Part shown: positions 10,994-22,300 of the stretch, in pieces
How positions within the stretch are numbered: position 1 is the stretch's first letter
Layout of the letters: each line of letters opens with the position of its first letter
Source of the DNA: Tigriopus japonicus
Taxonomy: Eukaryota; Arthropoda; Copepoda; Harpacticoida; Harpacticidae
Reading direction: 5' to 3'
Assembly (NCBI GenBank): GCA_010645155.1
Contig: JAAGOF010000109.1
Location: 1,238,006-1,302,005, forward strand
DNA: 64,000 bases
Program-made: the position numbers and the translations under genes
The notes under the pieces: generated by a model
The model's input: only the letters and a program-made list of their open reading frames with translations
Database searches by the model: none
What the model was told of the DNA's origin: nothing

Positions 10994-12482
10994 CTGGCAT
11001 TGATGAAAAATGCATCAGTTTTTGATGCAATTACAACCAATGTTGGGTAAGAGAGTGTTATGTTTTATTCATGGGCGGAAAAATACGGAAAGTACACACG
11101 TTTAAACCTTTAAGCAATTGTAAATATTCGAAGCAGTGTCTCTTGTTGCAATAATCACATACTTTTTCCAAACGTCTTGAATTCTAAAATTCAAGTGGGA
11201 CGCAAAATGATAGTGTACTTATAAATAAAACATCCATTTTTACGCCAGAAAATGGCATCGATATTGGTCGTCGGGCAAATTTTTTCCGAAAAGCAAAGGA
11301 CTCAAGTTAACTCAACCTCTTAAATTTATCCATACAACAGGAGGTCATAAAATCCAATCCTCTGTAAGCAATTTGTGTGTTGATTTTGAGCATATTAAGA
11401 ATGACCAATGCTTTCAGTGACAAAGACGAACAAATAATACAAGACTTTGGCCAATATTTTTTCATGCTATTTAGAGGTTGCGCGAGTTTAGCTTGAGCTT
11501 GCTCTATCCAATGAGATGATAGACCGTGTCCCAGATTTAATGTGTAGGCAGTGTTTCCATAACCGGTGAATCAACCGTGGCTTTTGCGTCAAAATGTTAT
11601 AGAGCAGTTACTTAAAAAATTCAAATAAAGCACCACACACAATTGAACATTTTATTCAATTTTACAGTTCAATGATAGACAAAGGAGAAAGTATTTCTCG
11701 GTATTTGCACTTTTCTGACAGTTCTCCGTTATGGTCGGTCATCCGACGACTCGTGGATCGGATAATAATGTTGAAAAACTTCGCCCTCTTTGCAGTTTTT
11801 GTTAAAAAAGGGACACGTTAATTTTCACCAAAAATATATAGTCGAAGAAAGATTCACCATTTTGGCCTTGTCAGGTCCTTTCTTGACATGGATATGTTAT
11901 TTTATATACATTTTTAAGATGTTACACTTCATTTTTTCGGACATTTAATGCGATTAAAGTGGAAAAACCTTTGTTAGGTTTTACAATTACTTGGTATTCC
12001 CTAAACTGACAAACAACACAATTTGAAGGGCCCTTTAGAGTTTATGAAGACCACAAATAAAAAAACGCGTCTGATTTCATAATGTTACCGTTTGAAGCGA
12101 AAAATGGACGAGTTGCCATACTTGACCAAACTCCTCTAAAGTTACATTTTCCAAATTTATCTGAGCAAAGGTTGAAATTTTTTATATAATGAATAGCATT
12201 TTCTCTTTTTTTCGAATTTAGTCAAGACCTCTACTTGAAATTAGCGAAAAAGAAGCGCAATTATTTTAACACTTTTCCCAAAAGAAGTATTGGAGACACT
12301 ATCCCTTCCACTGAAGTTCCTCAAGTCGTTGCTGGCAGTGCCACCAGCCACATGCAACTCGACTCACTCCAGCAGTGCCAAAAGAGCGACGTGGTCGGTT
12401 CCTTCATTTCCAATCCGATTTGAAAAAAATAATGAGCTGATATCTTTTTCTGCCTTAAAAATACGGGTCTCACACGTAAGCA

Positions 12483-12490
12483 TATAAATA
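12483..12490 (+). promoter_or_regulatory. TATA-like box upstream of SLC35B1
   Basis: TATAAATA about 110 bp before the SLC35B1 start and about 40 bp before a splice-acceptor-like CTCCAG ending at 12530. Position and context are plausible, but nothing else confirms it. Confidence 0.3.
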
Positions 12491-12593
12491 CGCTGTCATA
12501 GGCATCCGCTAACTTTTTCCGTATCTCCAGTAGCTCTTGATCTCTCCACTGATTTAATTCCCCATCCTGACGACTCCACATCAATCCATATCC

Positions 12594-14756
12594 ATGCCCA
12601 TGGCTAATAAATCCAAATCGGGCGGTCCTCCAGGACATGAGACCGAAAATTCAGGCTCAATTTGGCGGTTTCTATTCTGCGCCTCTGGCATCTTTGTCTG
12701 TTTCTTTTTCTTTGGCATCTTGCAAGAGCGTATGTAAGTGCTATGATTAACGTCAAGACGAGTCTATACGACAAATATTTCATGAAATAATTTGACGAAT
12801 ATTCGTCCAAATGCTTGATTTATGATTCATACATAGTACTAGGTTCACCAAATATTTTGTATCTTATTTGTAAATATATTTGTCACATAATTTGATGAAC
12901 TATTTGACGTGTAGAGCAGCCTTAGCCATGCCAACATCAAACATGGAACATTTCTCTTGATCGAAATCATGGATTGACATTGCAGCAATCGCGGAGAATA
13001 TGGCCATGGTGCGGCCACTGAACGCTTCACGCACACATTGGCTTTGGTGTTCTTCCAATGTGTGGTCAATTATATTTATGCGGTAGTCATGTCGAAGGTG
13101 GTGCTCAAGCAAGGTCCAGATCAAACTCAGAGTTCGTATTATGCGATTTGCGCCTTCACCTACCTGACGGCCATGGTTTCGAGCAATAAAGCTCTGACAT
13201 GGGTCAACTATCCCACTCAAGTGAGTTTAAAATGGAGTTTGAAGTGCCTGAGGGTGTTCTAAAAAGATTATTTTTTGTTCTTAGGTGGTGGGTAAGTCCT
13301 GCAAACCTATTCCGGTGATGATCTTGGGCGTGTTGCTCGGTCGCAAACGATATCCGTTACTCAAGTATCTCTTTGTGTTGTTGATCGTTTTGGGTGTGGC
13401 CATGTTCATGTTTAAGGATGGAAAAGGCGATGATAAGGGCGATGGATCACTTTTGGGTAAGACATTTTTTAATCACCAGAGATACTTATGAGTTGGATTT
13501 CACAAAAATTATCTTTGAAACCGTAGGTTTGGGAGAAATTATGCTTTTGCTCTCGCTTACGTGCGATGGATTGACCGGTGCCGTTCAAGAGCGGATGAAG
13601 TCGGAATATAAGACCAAATCCGGTGCCATGATGACTTCCATGAATAAATGGTCCGTATTCTATTTGGGCATTGCTTTGACTGCCACTGGAGAGTTATGGG
13701 AGTTCATCGGATTCGTTCAAAGGCATCCCAGCGTGTTGTACGAGTTGGGATTGTTCTCGATCGCAAGTGCTCTTGGTCAATACTTTATTTTTATGTGTGT
13801 GAGCGAGTTTGGTCCCTTACCTTGTTCCATCTGCACAACTACTCGAAAATTCTTTACCGTCATGGGATCGGTGATCTTCTTTGGAAACTCTCTCTTGCCA
13901 CGACAATGGTTGGGTGCCACTTTGGTTTTCTCTGGTGAGTTAATTGATGAGACCAAGAAGCACGGAAATCATGGAGTGGGAGGCTAGAAATAAGAATTAT
14001 GATTTCCAGTAGAAACAAACCATTTGCGTTCTTCTGCAAGTGAGACCTGGCTTGCATTGAGAAGAACACGCATTTCAAATTTCAGCCCAATCGAATGCCG
14101 GAGTGAAAAGTTATGCCTTCTCAAACTTATGTACTGAAGAGAGCATAGAATGAAAGAACTCGACCTCTTTTGGTAAAATGATTACCACAAAAGGGCTAGT
14201 TCAGTCATTCTCGGTAGGATTTGCACTGAACTTTGAGTGAGCATAACTTTTGTCTCCGACGTTCGATTGAGTTGAAAATTGAAATACGTATTCTTGTCAA
14301 CATATGCAAGGCAAGGTCGCATTTGCAGAAGAACGTAATTGAATTAATCTTACTGGAAATCATTATTCTCAATTCTAGCCTCCCACTCCATCATTCCAGT
14401 GCTTCTTGATGAGACATAAAACATGTTCGTTTAGCAAGACAATAAAAAAAGAACCAAGAAATTTGCCTCAAATTAATCATGGACAAAAAGTACTTTGAAA
14501 ATCACACGCACCCTCAAGACTACCTTGTTCAGCGACATTTCACCAAAACAAAGTTGACAGTTGGTTAATTTGGTAAAAAAATTGAGATAATGTAATGAAA
14601 ACGTGCAAAAATCAAAAACAAATGACCGGACATATTCGCCGGTTTCATGTGACTGGTTGCACTGACTTAATTTGAGTATCGTTTTTTCGTTCAATTGCAG
14701 GCTTATTTTTGGACGGATTGTACGGACGCGAGGCACCGAAAAAGCCTGTAAAATGA
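12594..14756 (+). CDS. SLC35B1: Nucleotide-sugar / ATP-ADP transporter, SLC35B1 family (ER)
   Basis: Five exons: 12594-12733, 12986-13220, 13285-13456, 13527-13934, 14701-14756; phases agree, giving 336 aa. ATGs at 12594 and 12600 are in frame; the second has the better context (CCCATGG). Family blocks visible are [46 protein letters not shown] and TTTRKFF, all typical of SLC35B1 and its yeast homologue Hut1. About ten hydrophobic segments are present. The end, KKPVK, keeps two lysines at positions -4 and -5 as the human protein does, fitting ER retrieval. SLC35B1 was named a UDP-galactose transporter homologue and is reported to exchange ATP for ADP across the ER membrane. Introns 1 and 4 carry foldback elements. 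MRM1 follows closely. Confidence 0.93.
12760..12918. repeat. Degenerate foldback element in SLC35B1 intron 1
   Basis: A left arm starting GAGTCTATACGACAAATATT and the complement of the right arm ending at 12918 share a common order of blocks (TCTA-ACG-CAAATA-TTCAT-AAAT) at roughly 70 percent identity over about 48 bp. It fills most of the 252-bp intron. No target duplication is visible. Confidence 0.5.
13954..14408. mobile_element. MITE family A, intact 455-bp palindrome in SLC35B1 intron 4
   Basis: The ends are CAAGAAGCAC and GTGCTTCTTG. Inverted homology continues inward nearly to the centre around 14178, where CTTTTGGTAA and TTACCACAAAAG face each other across a loop of a few bases. The flanks repeat GATGAGAC (13946-13953 and 14408-14415, one base shared with the end), a 7-8 bp target duplication that fits hAT-type insertion. 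No transposase is encoded, so it is non-autonomous. Confidence 0.8.
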
Positions 14757-14933
14757 GGAGCATCACAACATGATCAACACGATTTGCTATTAGTATGCAT
14801 TTGGTTACCATTTAAAAACTGTATTTACGCATTTATTGACTTCATTTGTTTATTAAGTGTTATAATTTTGTGATAGTGAAATACACATTCCACGCTTCGG
14901 CTGAGTTTAACAATGGAATATGACTTGAACTCA

Positions 14934-14945
14934 TATTTCTTTCAG
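14934..14945 (+). promoter_or_regulatory. 3' splice site directly abutting the MRM1 start codon
   Basis: TATTTCTTTCAG ends at 14945 and the next three bases are ATG. The polypyrimidine tract is good. The region between the SLC35B1 stop (14756) and here contains no AATAAA, so this could be a trans-splice acceptor in a dicistronic transcript, or the end of a 5'UTR intron. Confidence 0.5.
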
Positions 14946-15987
14946 ATGATCCTCAAACAACGTTTCAACCTTCAAATACTTCGCAAACTGTCTTATAACA
15001 AGAGACGTCCGCCTTCACAACTCGAAACAATTTTCACACAAGGAGAAATTATCAGCGGGATTTATCCCGTGGAACTAGCCTTGAAAGCCAAGAACAGAAA
15101 AATATATCAGGTCATATACAACCCTGGGTCTAAAAGAACCGAAGCTCTCTTGGACCTGGCTTTTGCTCGTGAGATACCTACAAAACAAATTGAATTTGCT
15201 CAACTAAATAGTTTGGCCAAGCAATCAGAAAAACGGCCTGTCCATCAAGGAGTAATTGCCGATGTCAGCCGTTTAATTCCGACAGACATGAGGAACGAAG
15301 ATGTGAGAAATATTCGCGAGAAAACTTTTCAAATTCTTTAAATTAGCAATTTTTATTGTTTAGGTAAAGCCCCAGGAAAGTTTGTGGGTTTTGTTGTGTG
15401 GCTTAAAGGATCCTATGAACTTGGGAGCTGTTATCCGCTCTTGCTACTTCTTGGGTGTGGATCGCGTGATTTGCCCCTCCGAATTTGCTCAATGTCCACT
15501 TTCGCCCATTGTCAGTAAAGCCAGTGCAGGGGTCCTGGAGATTTTTCCTCCTTTTTCAATCTCCCACGATGTGCAAGGATTTCTTCATGACCAAATCCAG
15601 TCAGGATGGGAAGTGGTCGGGTCTGAGGTTTATTCCGAGTCACTCAACTCCCAATCTCACCAGTAAGATTTGGCCTAAAAGTATTTCTATCTTCTCCAAT
15701 GCTTAGGTTTCGTGACAAACACTTCCAGTATTTTTCGCAAAAAAATATTTCAATCACGAAACCTATCCAATTTTTACTCTCTTTTTTTCAGAGATGTTTT
15801 CAGAAACAAAGCCAAACGGATTCTGATTCTGGGAAGTGAGGGTGCCGGAATACCTGAGTCTTTGGAACCTTTTTGTCAGAGATTCATTCATATCAAACCC
15901 GGACGGGATTTAGATCCATGTGTAGATTCCTTGAATGTATCTGTGGCAGCCGCATTGTTGGTTGCACTACTAAGAAGTAACCAATAA
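14946..15987 (+). CDS. MRM1: Mitochondrial rRNA 2'-O-ribose methyltransferase 1
   Basis: Three exons: 14946-15302, 15364-15662, 15792-15987, giving 283 aa. The protein starts with a basic amphipathic stretch (MILKQRFNLQILRKLS) that fits a mitochondrial presequence. An RNA-binding domain follows (GEIISGIYPVELAL), then the SPOUT (TrmH) domain: motif 1 LKDPMNLGAVIRS, a region closely matching MRM1 (CPLSPIVSKASAGVLEIF), motif 2 ILILGSEGAGI and motif 3 SLNVSVAAALL. MRM1 methylates a conserved guanosine of the large mitochondrial rRNA. I chose ATG 14946 because TATTTCTTTCAG lies directly before it; an in-frame ATG at 14913 falls upstream of that acceptor. The stop codon lies within an AATAAA. It follows SLC35B1 on the same strand after 189 bp. 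Confidence 0.9.
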
Positions 15988-15988
15988 A
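15983..15988 (+). terminator. Poly(A) signal overlapping the MRM1 stop codon
   Basis: AATAAA contains the TAA stop (15985-15987). If used, the 3'UTR is only about 10-30 nt. Confidence 0.5.
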
Positions 15989-16007
15989 AGGGTGTTCTAG
16001 TTTTCAC

Positions 16008-16013
16008 TTTATT
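16008..16013 (-). terminator. Poly(A) signal of the ZP-domain gene
   Basis: Minus-strand AATAAA about 320 nt past the ZP stop codon and only 20 bp from the MRM1 signal on the other strand. Confidence 0.5.
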
Positions 16014-16330
16014 CTCCCGAGTCATTCAAAGAAATTCATATATGGCGTAATGTAACCTCATCTTTACCGATTCACTGCATGCAGACATGAGAATACAATG
16101 ATGCTACAATGATGATTTTTTTTACAAAGTTCAAACACATCAACAAAATATGAGCAAGAACTGGCAACAGAGTCTACGCTAATATAATACACACAATAGC
16201 AATTGGATTAGTTGATAATGGATCAGTTCTTGAAAGATGTCAATGTTAGTTTAAAAAGGGGGTGTACTGGATATTTTGTTCCGTAAGGATAAATGCCACA
16301 GGCTCATAAGTTGTGCTAAGTAGAATCTCT

Positions 16331-19300
16331 TCATGGTATTCTCTGATGGATTGAATGAACATAGTCAGATTTGGCGTTTCTCGCAGCTCTCAGTTGGCCA
16401 TGAGTCGACATCGTGTTCCGATATTCGTAACTAGGGTCCGATTTCTTCATTCTTCTGACTCTCATACACAAAAGGGAAACGGCCACACTGGACGTCAAAG
16501 TAAACAGGGACAATAATCCTGGAAAGAAATTGGCGTCCATTAAAAAAATTGGAGCAAAACGCATCTAAGTTTCAATAGCATTGGTCTAAACATCCAACTC
16601 ATGGAAAAATATCAATGAATAGATGGCTTTATCGATTGATAAAAAAATAATGTAATGCATTGACAATTTTCTTGGCCTTTCTTGAATTTGACTTCTGATT
16701 GAAGTGTATAGAAATTGAAAAAGTCATTAAAAGATAAAATGCATAGTTATATTTGTAATGTCCTGTATATCTTCAGTACAAATTCAGACAATAATTTGAC
16801 AAAACAATATTTTTGTAAGAATTTTAAAAAATATACAATATTTGCCTTGTGATTTCAAAGCAACTAAAAACCAGTTTGAGAATCTAAAGTCTTAAAATCC
16901 ATGAGTTGAAGAAACAAATCCAATTTTTGTCGATTATCCGCCTGATTTGGATTTGAACACAACACCCATAATCTTGAGTGAAAACTTAGGAGGCATACAT
17001 ACCAAATATGGACGCAAACACCATTGAACGGAGGCATATGTTATCCTCGACATTTTTGAGTAAAACTAAAATTGAGAAAGGAGAAAAAGAAAATTATTAA
17101 TCTTACAAGACCTGAACACTGCGGAACGCCTCTCATACCTGGGTTAGAGGTGGTTTTTGAAGACCCACCTCCTCCTCCTCCTCCCTCTCCTCCTTCTTCA
17201 TCTCTCCCTTGAAGGACATGAATGGCTTGGAAGATCCTCAGATTTTCCGAGAGTGGCTGGCTTTGATTTGTACTTGGGGCAGGGGCAGTTGCTCCAACTT
17301 CACCATCTAAGGACACTGAGCCATCTTCAACCTCCTCGAGGTCAAAATACTGGTCATCATTGTCGATCACGGCCTCCAAACCTCGGGGTTCTCGGTCAAT
17401 ATCACCCGTGGAGCGTTTTCGTCGCCGAACATTGCGCCAATTGCAGGATTGGGTCTAAAGAGGATATCCATTCAAGTTTTTTTTTCCCTTAACAAGCAAT
17501 ACATATTGGTCTTTGAAGTAGGTTACAAGATAGTTTGCGCATTTTTTGTCACATCTTAGGCACTCATTGTGACTTTATTGTGGAGAAACACACTGAGCTC
17601 GAGATTGGGGTCATGCCCAACAACCACCATTATCGTCGTGTGAGCAACAATGACACGAAAAAGAACCAACAACATGCAACCAATTTGTTGATTTATAATC
17701 ATGACTGAGCAAAAACACTTCTCTATTGCTTTTGTGGCAAATAGACCTCAAGATTCAAACAACAACATGACAAATGAAAGCCATTGAAAGTGAGAGAAAA
17801 CCAGAAGATCGAATGCTTTGCCCCCATTTTCTCTCCGCTCAAAACAACCAGCTATTCATGATTTGAACACCCCAAGAAAATAGCATTGCTGTACATTCTA
17901 AATTGGTTTTCCACAATGTCGCCATCGTCTTGTTGAGAAAAATATTTTGTATGTGCGAAAATTGAGTTATTTTGGTCTGCTTTGACTTACGTGTTTCACA
18001 ATTCACTCATTGATTAGTCCAAGTTTCAAGCAGTATTAAGTATTTAGAGCTTCGAATATCTAATTAAAGAGGAAAACGGAACAGTTACACTTGAGTGTGC
18101 GTTGAAATTTCTTTAGCGTTGTCATGGTTGGGTGCCATTTAAGTAATTTGAAGATAAAAACCCGCAAATGACACATTGCCTCGAGATGTACGTATCCCAA
18201 AATCTAAACATGGCAAATTTTCTCGTTCTCCCATTAAAAGTGACCTTGGATGCAAATAAACATTTGAAGATTTCAATCAAATCGGGGAAATAGCCACCTG
18301 CAGACGAACAAAAAAAGGGCCTAATTTAATCATTAGTAACAAAACACATGCCAATTTGAACGCTGAGCCAAAGTCGATCTCGAGACAAAAGTCATCCCGG
18401 TTATGCAAGGTTCCTAATACAATCGAAGGGAGGTTTTCGGAGGAAACAAGGGCGGTTTCCAACCATCCGTGTACTTCTTTTGGAAATGTTTGCTCAACCG
18501 ATTCATTTCGAGGGTCGATTTGATTAATTCAAATTTAATTGGCCTAACGGGGGAGCTTCACCCCAGGGTATCCCTTGATTCTTGACTTACAGGACACCTC
18601 CCATGACACATCCTAATGTCACATTCGATGTACAATGCTGGAGTGCCCGTGAATCGAAATGTCTTCATATGAGCATAGATCACAGTTTGGTACATGGCAC
18701 CATCCATGCCCCAAGAGCCTTGGAACTTGGAAATGAGCTTCTCATCCACTGGACATCCATGATGATCGATGAGTTGGATCTTCTTGTTGGCACCATTGTG
18801 AGCATAGCAATCATTCACCACAATGTCGAATCCATCTGGCGGAATACAAATAGAAACCGGTGAATTAGGCAGCTGACAGAAACCCGTTCATAGAAAATTT
18901 GGCAAAGGACTGAATTTCTCCGCAATTAGCCTCTTTATCCCCATTTAAGAGTCGTAGATTGGGAAAGAAGTAATTTGCCTGACAGGCATGTTTTAGTAAT
19001 GATAGGGCTCCACTCTCTTTCTGATTGGAGTGGACGATGGAACTTTGAAGTGACAGGAAATCAGGCTTGATGATGAACACATCCGTTGCTCACGTTCAAA
19101 TGGTTTCAAAGTGTGTCTTTGGGCCACAGTTGCCAAAATAGAAAGTGATCTCGTTATGATCCGACGTCTTACGAGAGGCAATTCGAGTTCTTGAAATGGC
19201 GATTAAATCGATTTTTTCTCTCGACTCATGGCCAAGTATAGATCTAACCTAATTCTTCTCCACGTTTCTCGTCACTGATAGTGAAACTTTTCTCCATTTA

Positions 19301-22300
19301 AGTGCGTAGCAAAGACTCAAGGCAATACACCTTGTCTAATAAGGTAGATCATTTTGAAGCAACCCAATCAAGGAAAAAAACAAGTACTTGTCTCCAACCA
19401 AAAATGTCATTTTTGCCTTAATGATGTGGAGATGGAAAACACAACATGAGTTCAGTTAAGCCAAGCCAATTATTAAAATAATCCTGTTGCGAAGATTGCA
19501 AGATTACGAGCATGTGAGGCTTAGGAAAAAGCAATTAAGATTACAAACATCAGCTTCAGTGGGATAAAGCTTCGTGATTCAAAAATGAAAAAGCGTGAAG
19601 ACTTACCAAATTGACTTCTCATGTTGATGAGCAAAGTTAAAGGATCACCCACATGAACTGGACCAGTCACCCTGGGACCTTGGGCCCCATATCCTGCTCT
19701 GATTTCCATGTGACATTCCGGAGGAACAAGCGTAAAATGAACCGGATCCGCTGTATTGACTCTGTAATCAAAATGAGAAATCATCCTTCAAATGTTACTA
19801 TTTTCAAGGCTAAGGGCCATTGATGATAGGTGCTACATCAATGTCCATAATTAGAAATCAGTTTTGGTTCTTTATGTTTAAGACTTAAACAACGTTGACA
19901 CCTGATTATTCTTTTCCTCCTTAAACTGCAGTACACCGGATCGATCGATGTCTGTAAGCGGTGTAATTAAGATTTAAATGCCTTTGAACTAGAAATCAAG
20001 TACATGGCAAAAAGAGGAGGAACGACGACGCTTGATTGATTTACGTACATTTATGTTTTATGGCCCACACGACACTTGTTTAAAAAGATTTACAAATCAC
20101 CGGACTTTCCAGAGAAGGATTTGTGATTAGATGAAACTACTAGCCTATTAAGAATTGTAAAATCGTTATCAGTCAATATTTTTGGCTGATATTTATTTTT
20201 TTTTATTGTAGCGGAAACTATCAAGAAATATCGGTGAAATTCTTGAATCTAGAACAAATATCGGCAACAACTCAACTAAATTTGAACTCGTATGATCAGG
20301 GGCTCCCAAGTTAGACATATGGATGGCTCTCATGCTTATAATTTTGGACTTTCTCTTAATTCCTTGGCCCATCGAACAACCACTAGATGCTAAGTTCGTC
20401 AGGAATTGGTTTTCCAATTAGTGCTTATTTGTTTAACCCCTTCTTTCAGATTGTGTGTTTGGTCTTTTGGATCTAGTTTTTTTAACCTAAAACCCCAACT
20501 TGAGAAAGATAATCTTCCATTTCTGTTAGTTCCATGGCAAAATTTTGAATGAAATATCAATTTGATGTGTTCATAAAATCTTTTTGCACGATAGCTTGGT
20601 CTTGGGGATTGGTCGAACTTTGGTTACACCCAATAATATATCGTTACTTTTTGTAAAGTTTTTCATATACTTTGAGCCTCCCCCCCAAAAAATGGAATTA
20701 GTGAATATATTTTGTTCAACCAACTGAAACATGACGTGGTTCTTCGGTTGTCAATATTTACTTAAATTGCTGCAATTCATTCACAGGAACAATCCACTTT
20801 TTCCCCGCAAATTTGTTGCAATCATTCGGACACCATTTCTGAATTCTATGAGTGATAAATGGATTCTCTTGTCTAGTCAGCAGAACATGAAAATGATGAA
20901 TTTATATCCGAGGTCCTTTCAGTTCATATTAAGGACCACTTTACTAATCTGGACCGAAAAAGTGTCTCTCATAATGTGATTCTTTCAAACTTATTTATTC
21001 TAATGTATTAAAGATCACAGCACAGCAACCCAGATAAAGAGGCAAAAGCCCCTCAAGTTACTTTCCGTTCAGTAAGCAATGTAATCCATCCATAGATTAA
21101 CAGTGGTCCTCACAAGCTTCAACTTGTACAGATATTACTGATGATATTTGCAGCCCAATTGGTCACGTTCTAGGCCTACCTGACCTGTCGCTTGGTCTCG
21201 GATTGAGATTATAAATTGGATTTGTTTCGCCAATCCAACCCCACCCCTATAATTTCCCACTTGAAAATGACTCCAAACACTAATCCTCTCAAGATTAAGT
21301 TGTCGGTCTTTTTTGTCGATCTAAATTTACCAAATTCAATTCACACGACATTTCAGCCATTCATCAAGTAACATTCTGTTTGAACAACCTTATGCACTCT
21401 ACTTGACATAATTATTTCAGAAACCAATCAAACTTTATGGCCATAGAAAATTTGCGGTTGGTAACTTTTGTAAATCATGGAAGAAAGTAGAGTAACAAGT
21501 GATTCGCTTGATAACGAGTAAATCAAAGCGTCACATGGCGTGTTAGGATTAAGGACTGATCTGTTTATACTTTCATGGTAGTGATTCGATTGCACAAAGA
21601 GCCAACCAATCAACGACTTTTCTACTTCACTTATGTACATGTATTTAAGTGTGTTGTGCTTGATTGTTTAGAAGGCAAATGTGGGATGAAGGGTCTCCCA
21701 GGGCATTTAAGTACATTAACACTCGAGTAGTAATTGCTCGGGAATCTCGTTTTATTAGATCGTAATACTTGAATAGCTGTGACAAGAACCTTCACCGGGA
21801 TCGATACAGAAAAATATGTAACAACAACCAAAATAAAAAATGAAGCAGGTAGTGGAAGAAGTGTTTATGTGTTCTTTTTCTGGTATTGGTGTTCAAAAGA
21901 GGCCCAAGGATTGGTTTAGTTTCTTTGCTTTTGCTTTCCAGTTTTGCTGAAATGAAAATTTCAGCCATTTATTTTTTATTTGGTTGTTGTTAGTGCTGCT
22001 ATGATCTTAGAGATAATCACGAAATTCGTGCCACAGCTTGATTAATATGGTGTCCCTGACATTTGTGTTATGACTAGATTTAGTTTAGATGTTACTTACT
22101 CTACATCAAGAAATGGAAACGTGACTGTTTTCCAGAAGTCGTATCCATATTCACAAGTCACTTTGAAATGTTCGTCCCATTCTTCTTCAATCAATGGGTT
22201 ATATTGGATTGTTACGGTATTCCACATGAAGTTTTTCTGAAAACAATCCAGAGAATATGACAAGGTGGGGTTTACAGATTTGTAAGTACGGTTGAAGAAG

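Larger units (their letters stand above)
10578..12593. other. Divergent promoter region, CPSF2 / SLC35B1
   Basis: The two genes start back to back about 2 kb apart. The part near CPSF2 has an (AAC)n run at about 10623-10642 (read as a T/G-rich tract before a splice acceptor on the minus strand) and the intact MITE-B at 10778-10993. The stretch 11.0-12.2 kb is AT-rich and shows no gene. A TATAAATA at 12483-12490 and a splice-acceptor-like site ending at 12530 precede SLC35B1. Confidence 0.55.

Noticed and set aside
14913..14945. Earlier in-frame ATG for MRM1
   Set aside because: It lies upstream of the TTTCTTTCAG acceptor, and the downstream ATG gives a better mitochondrial presequence.
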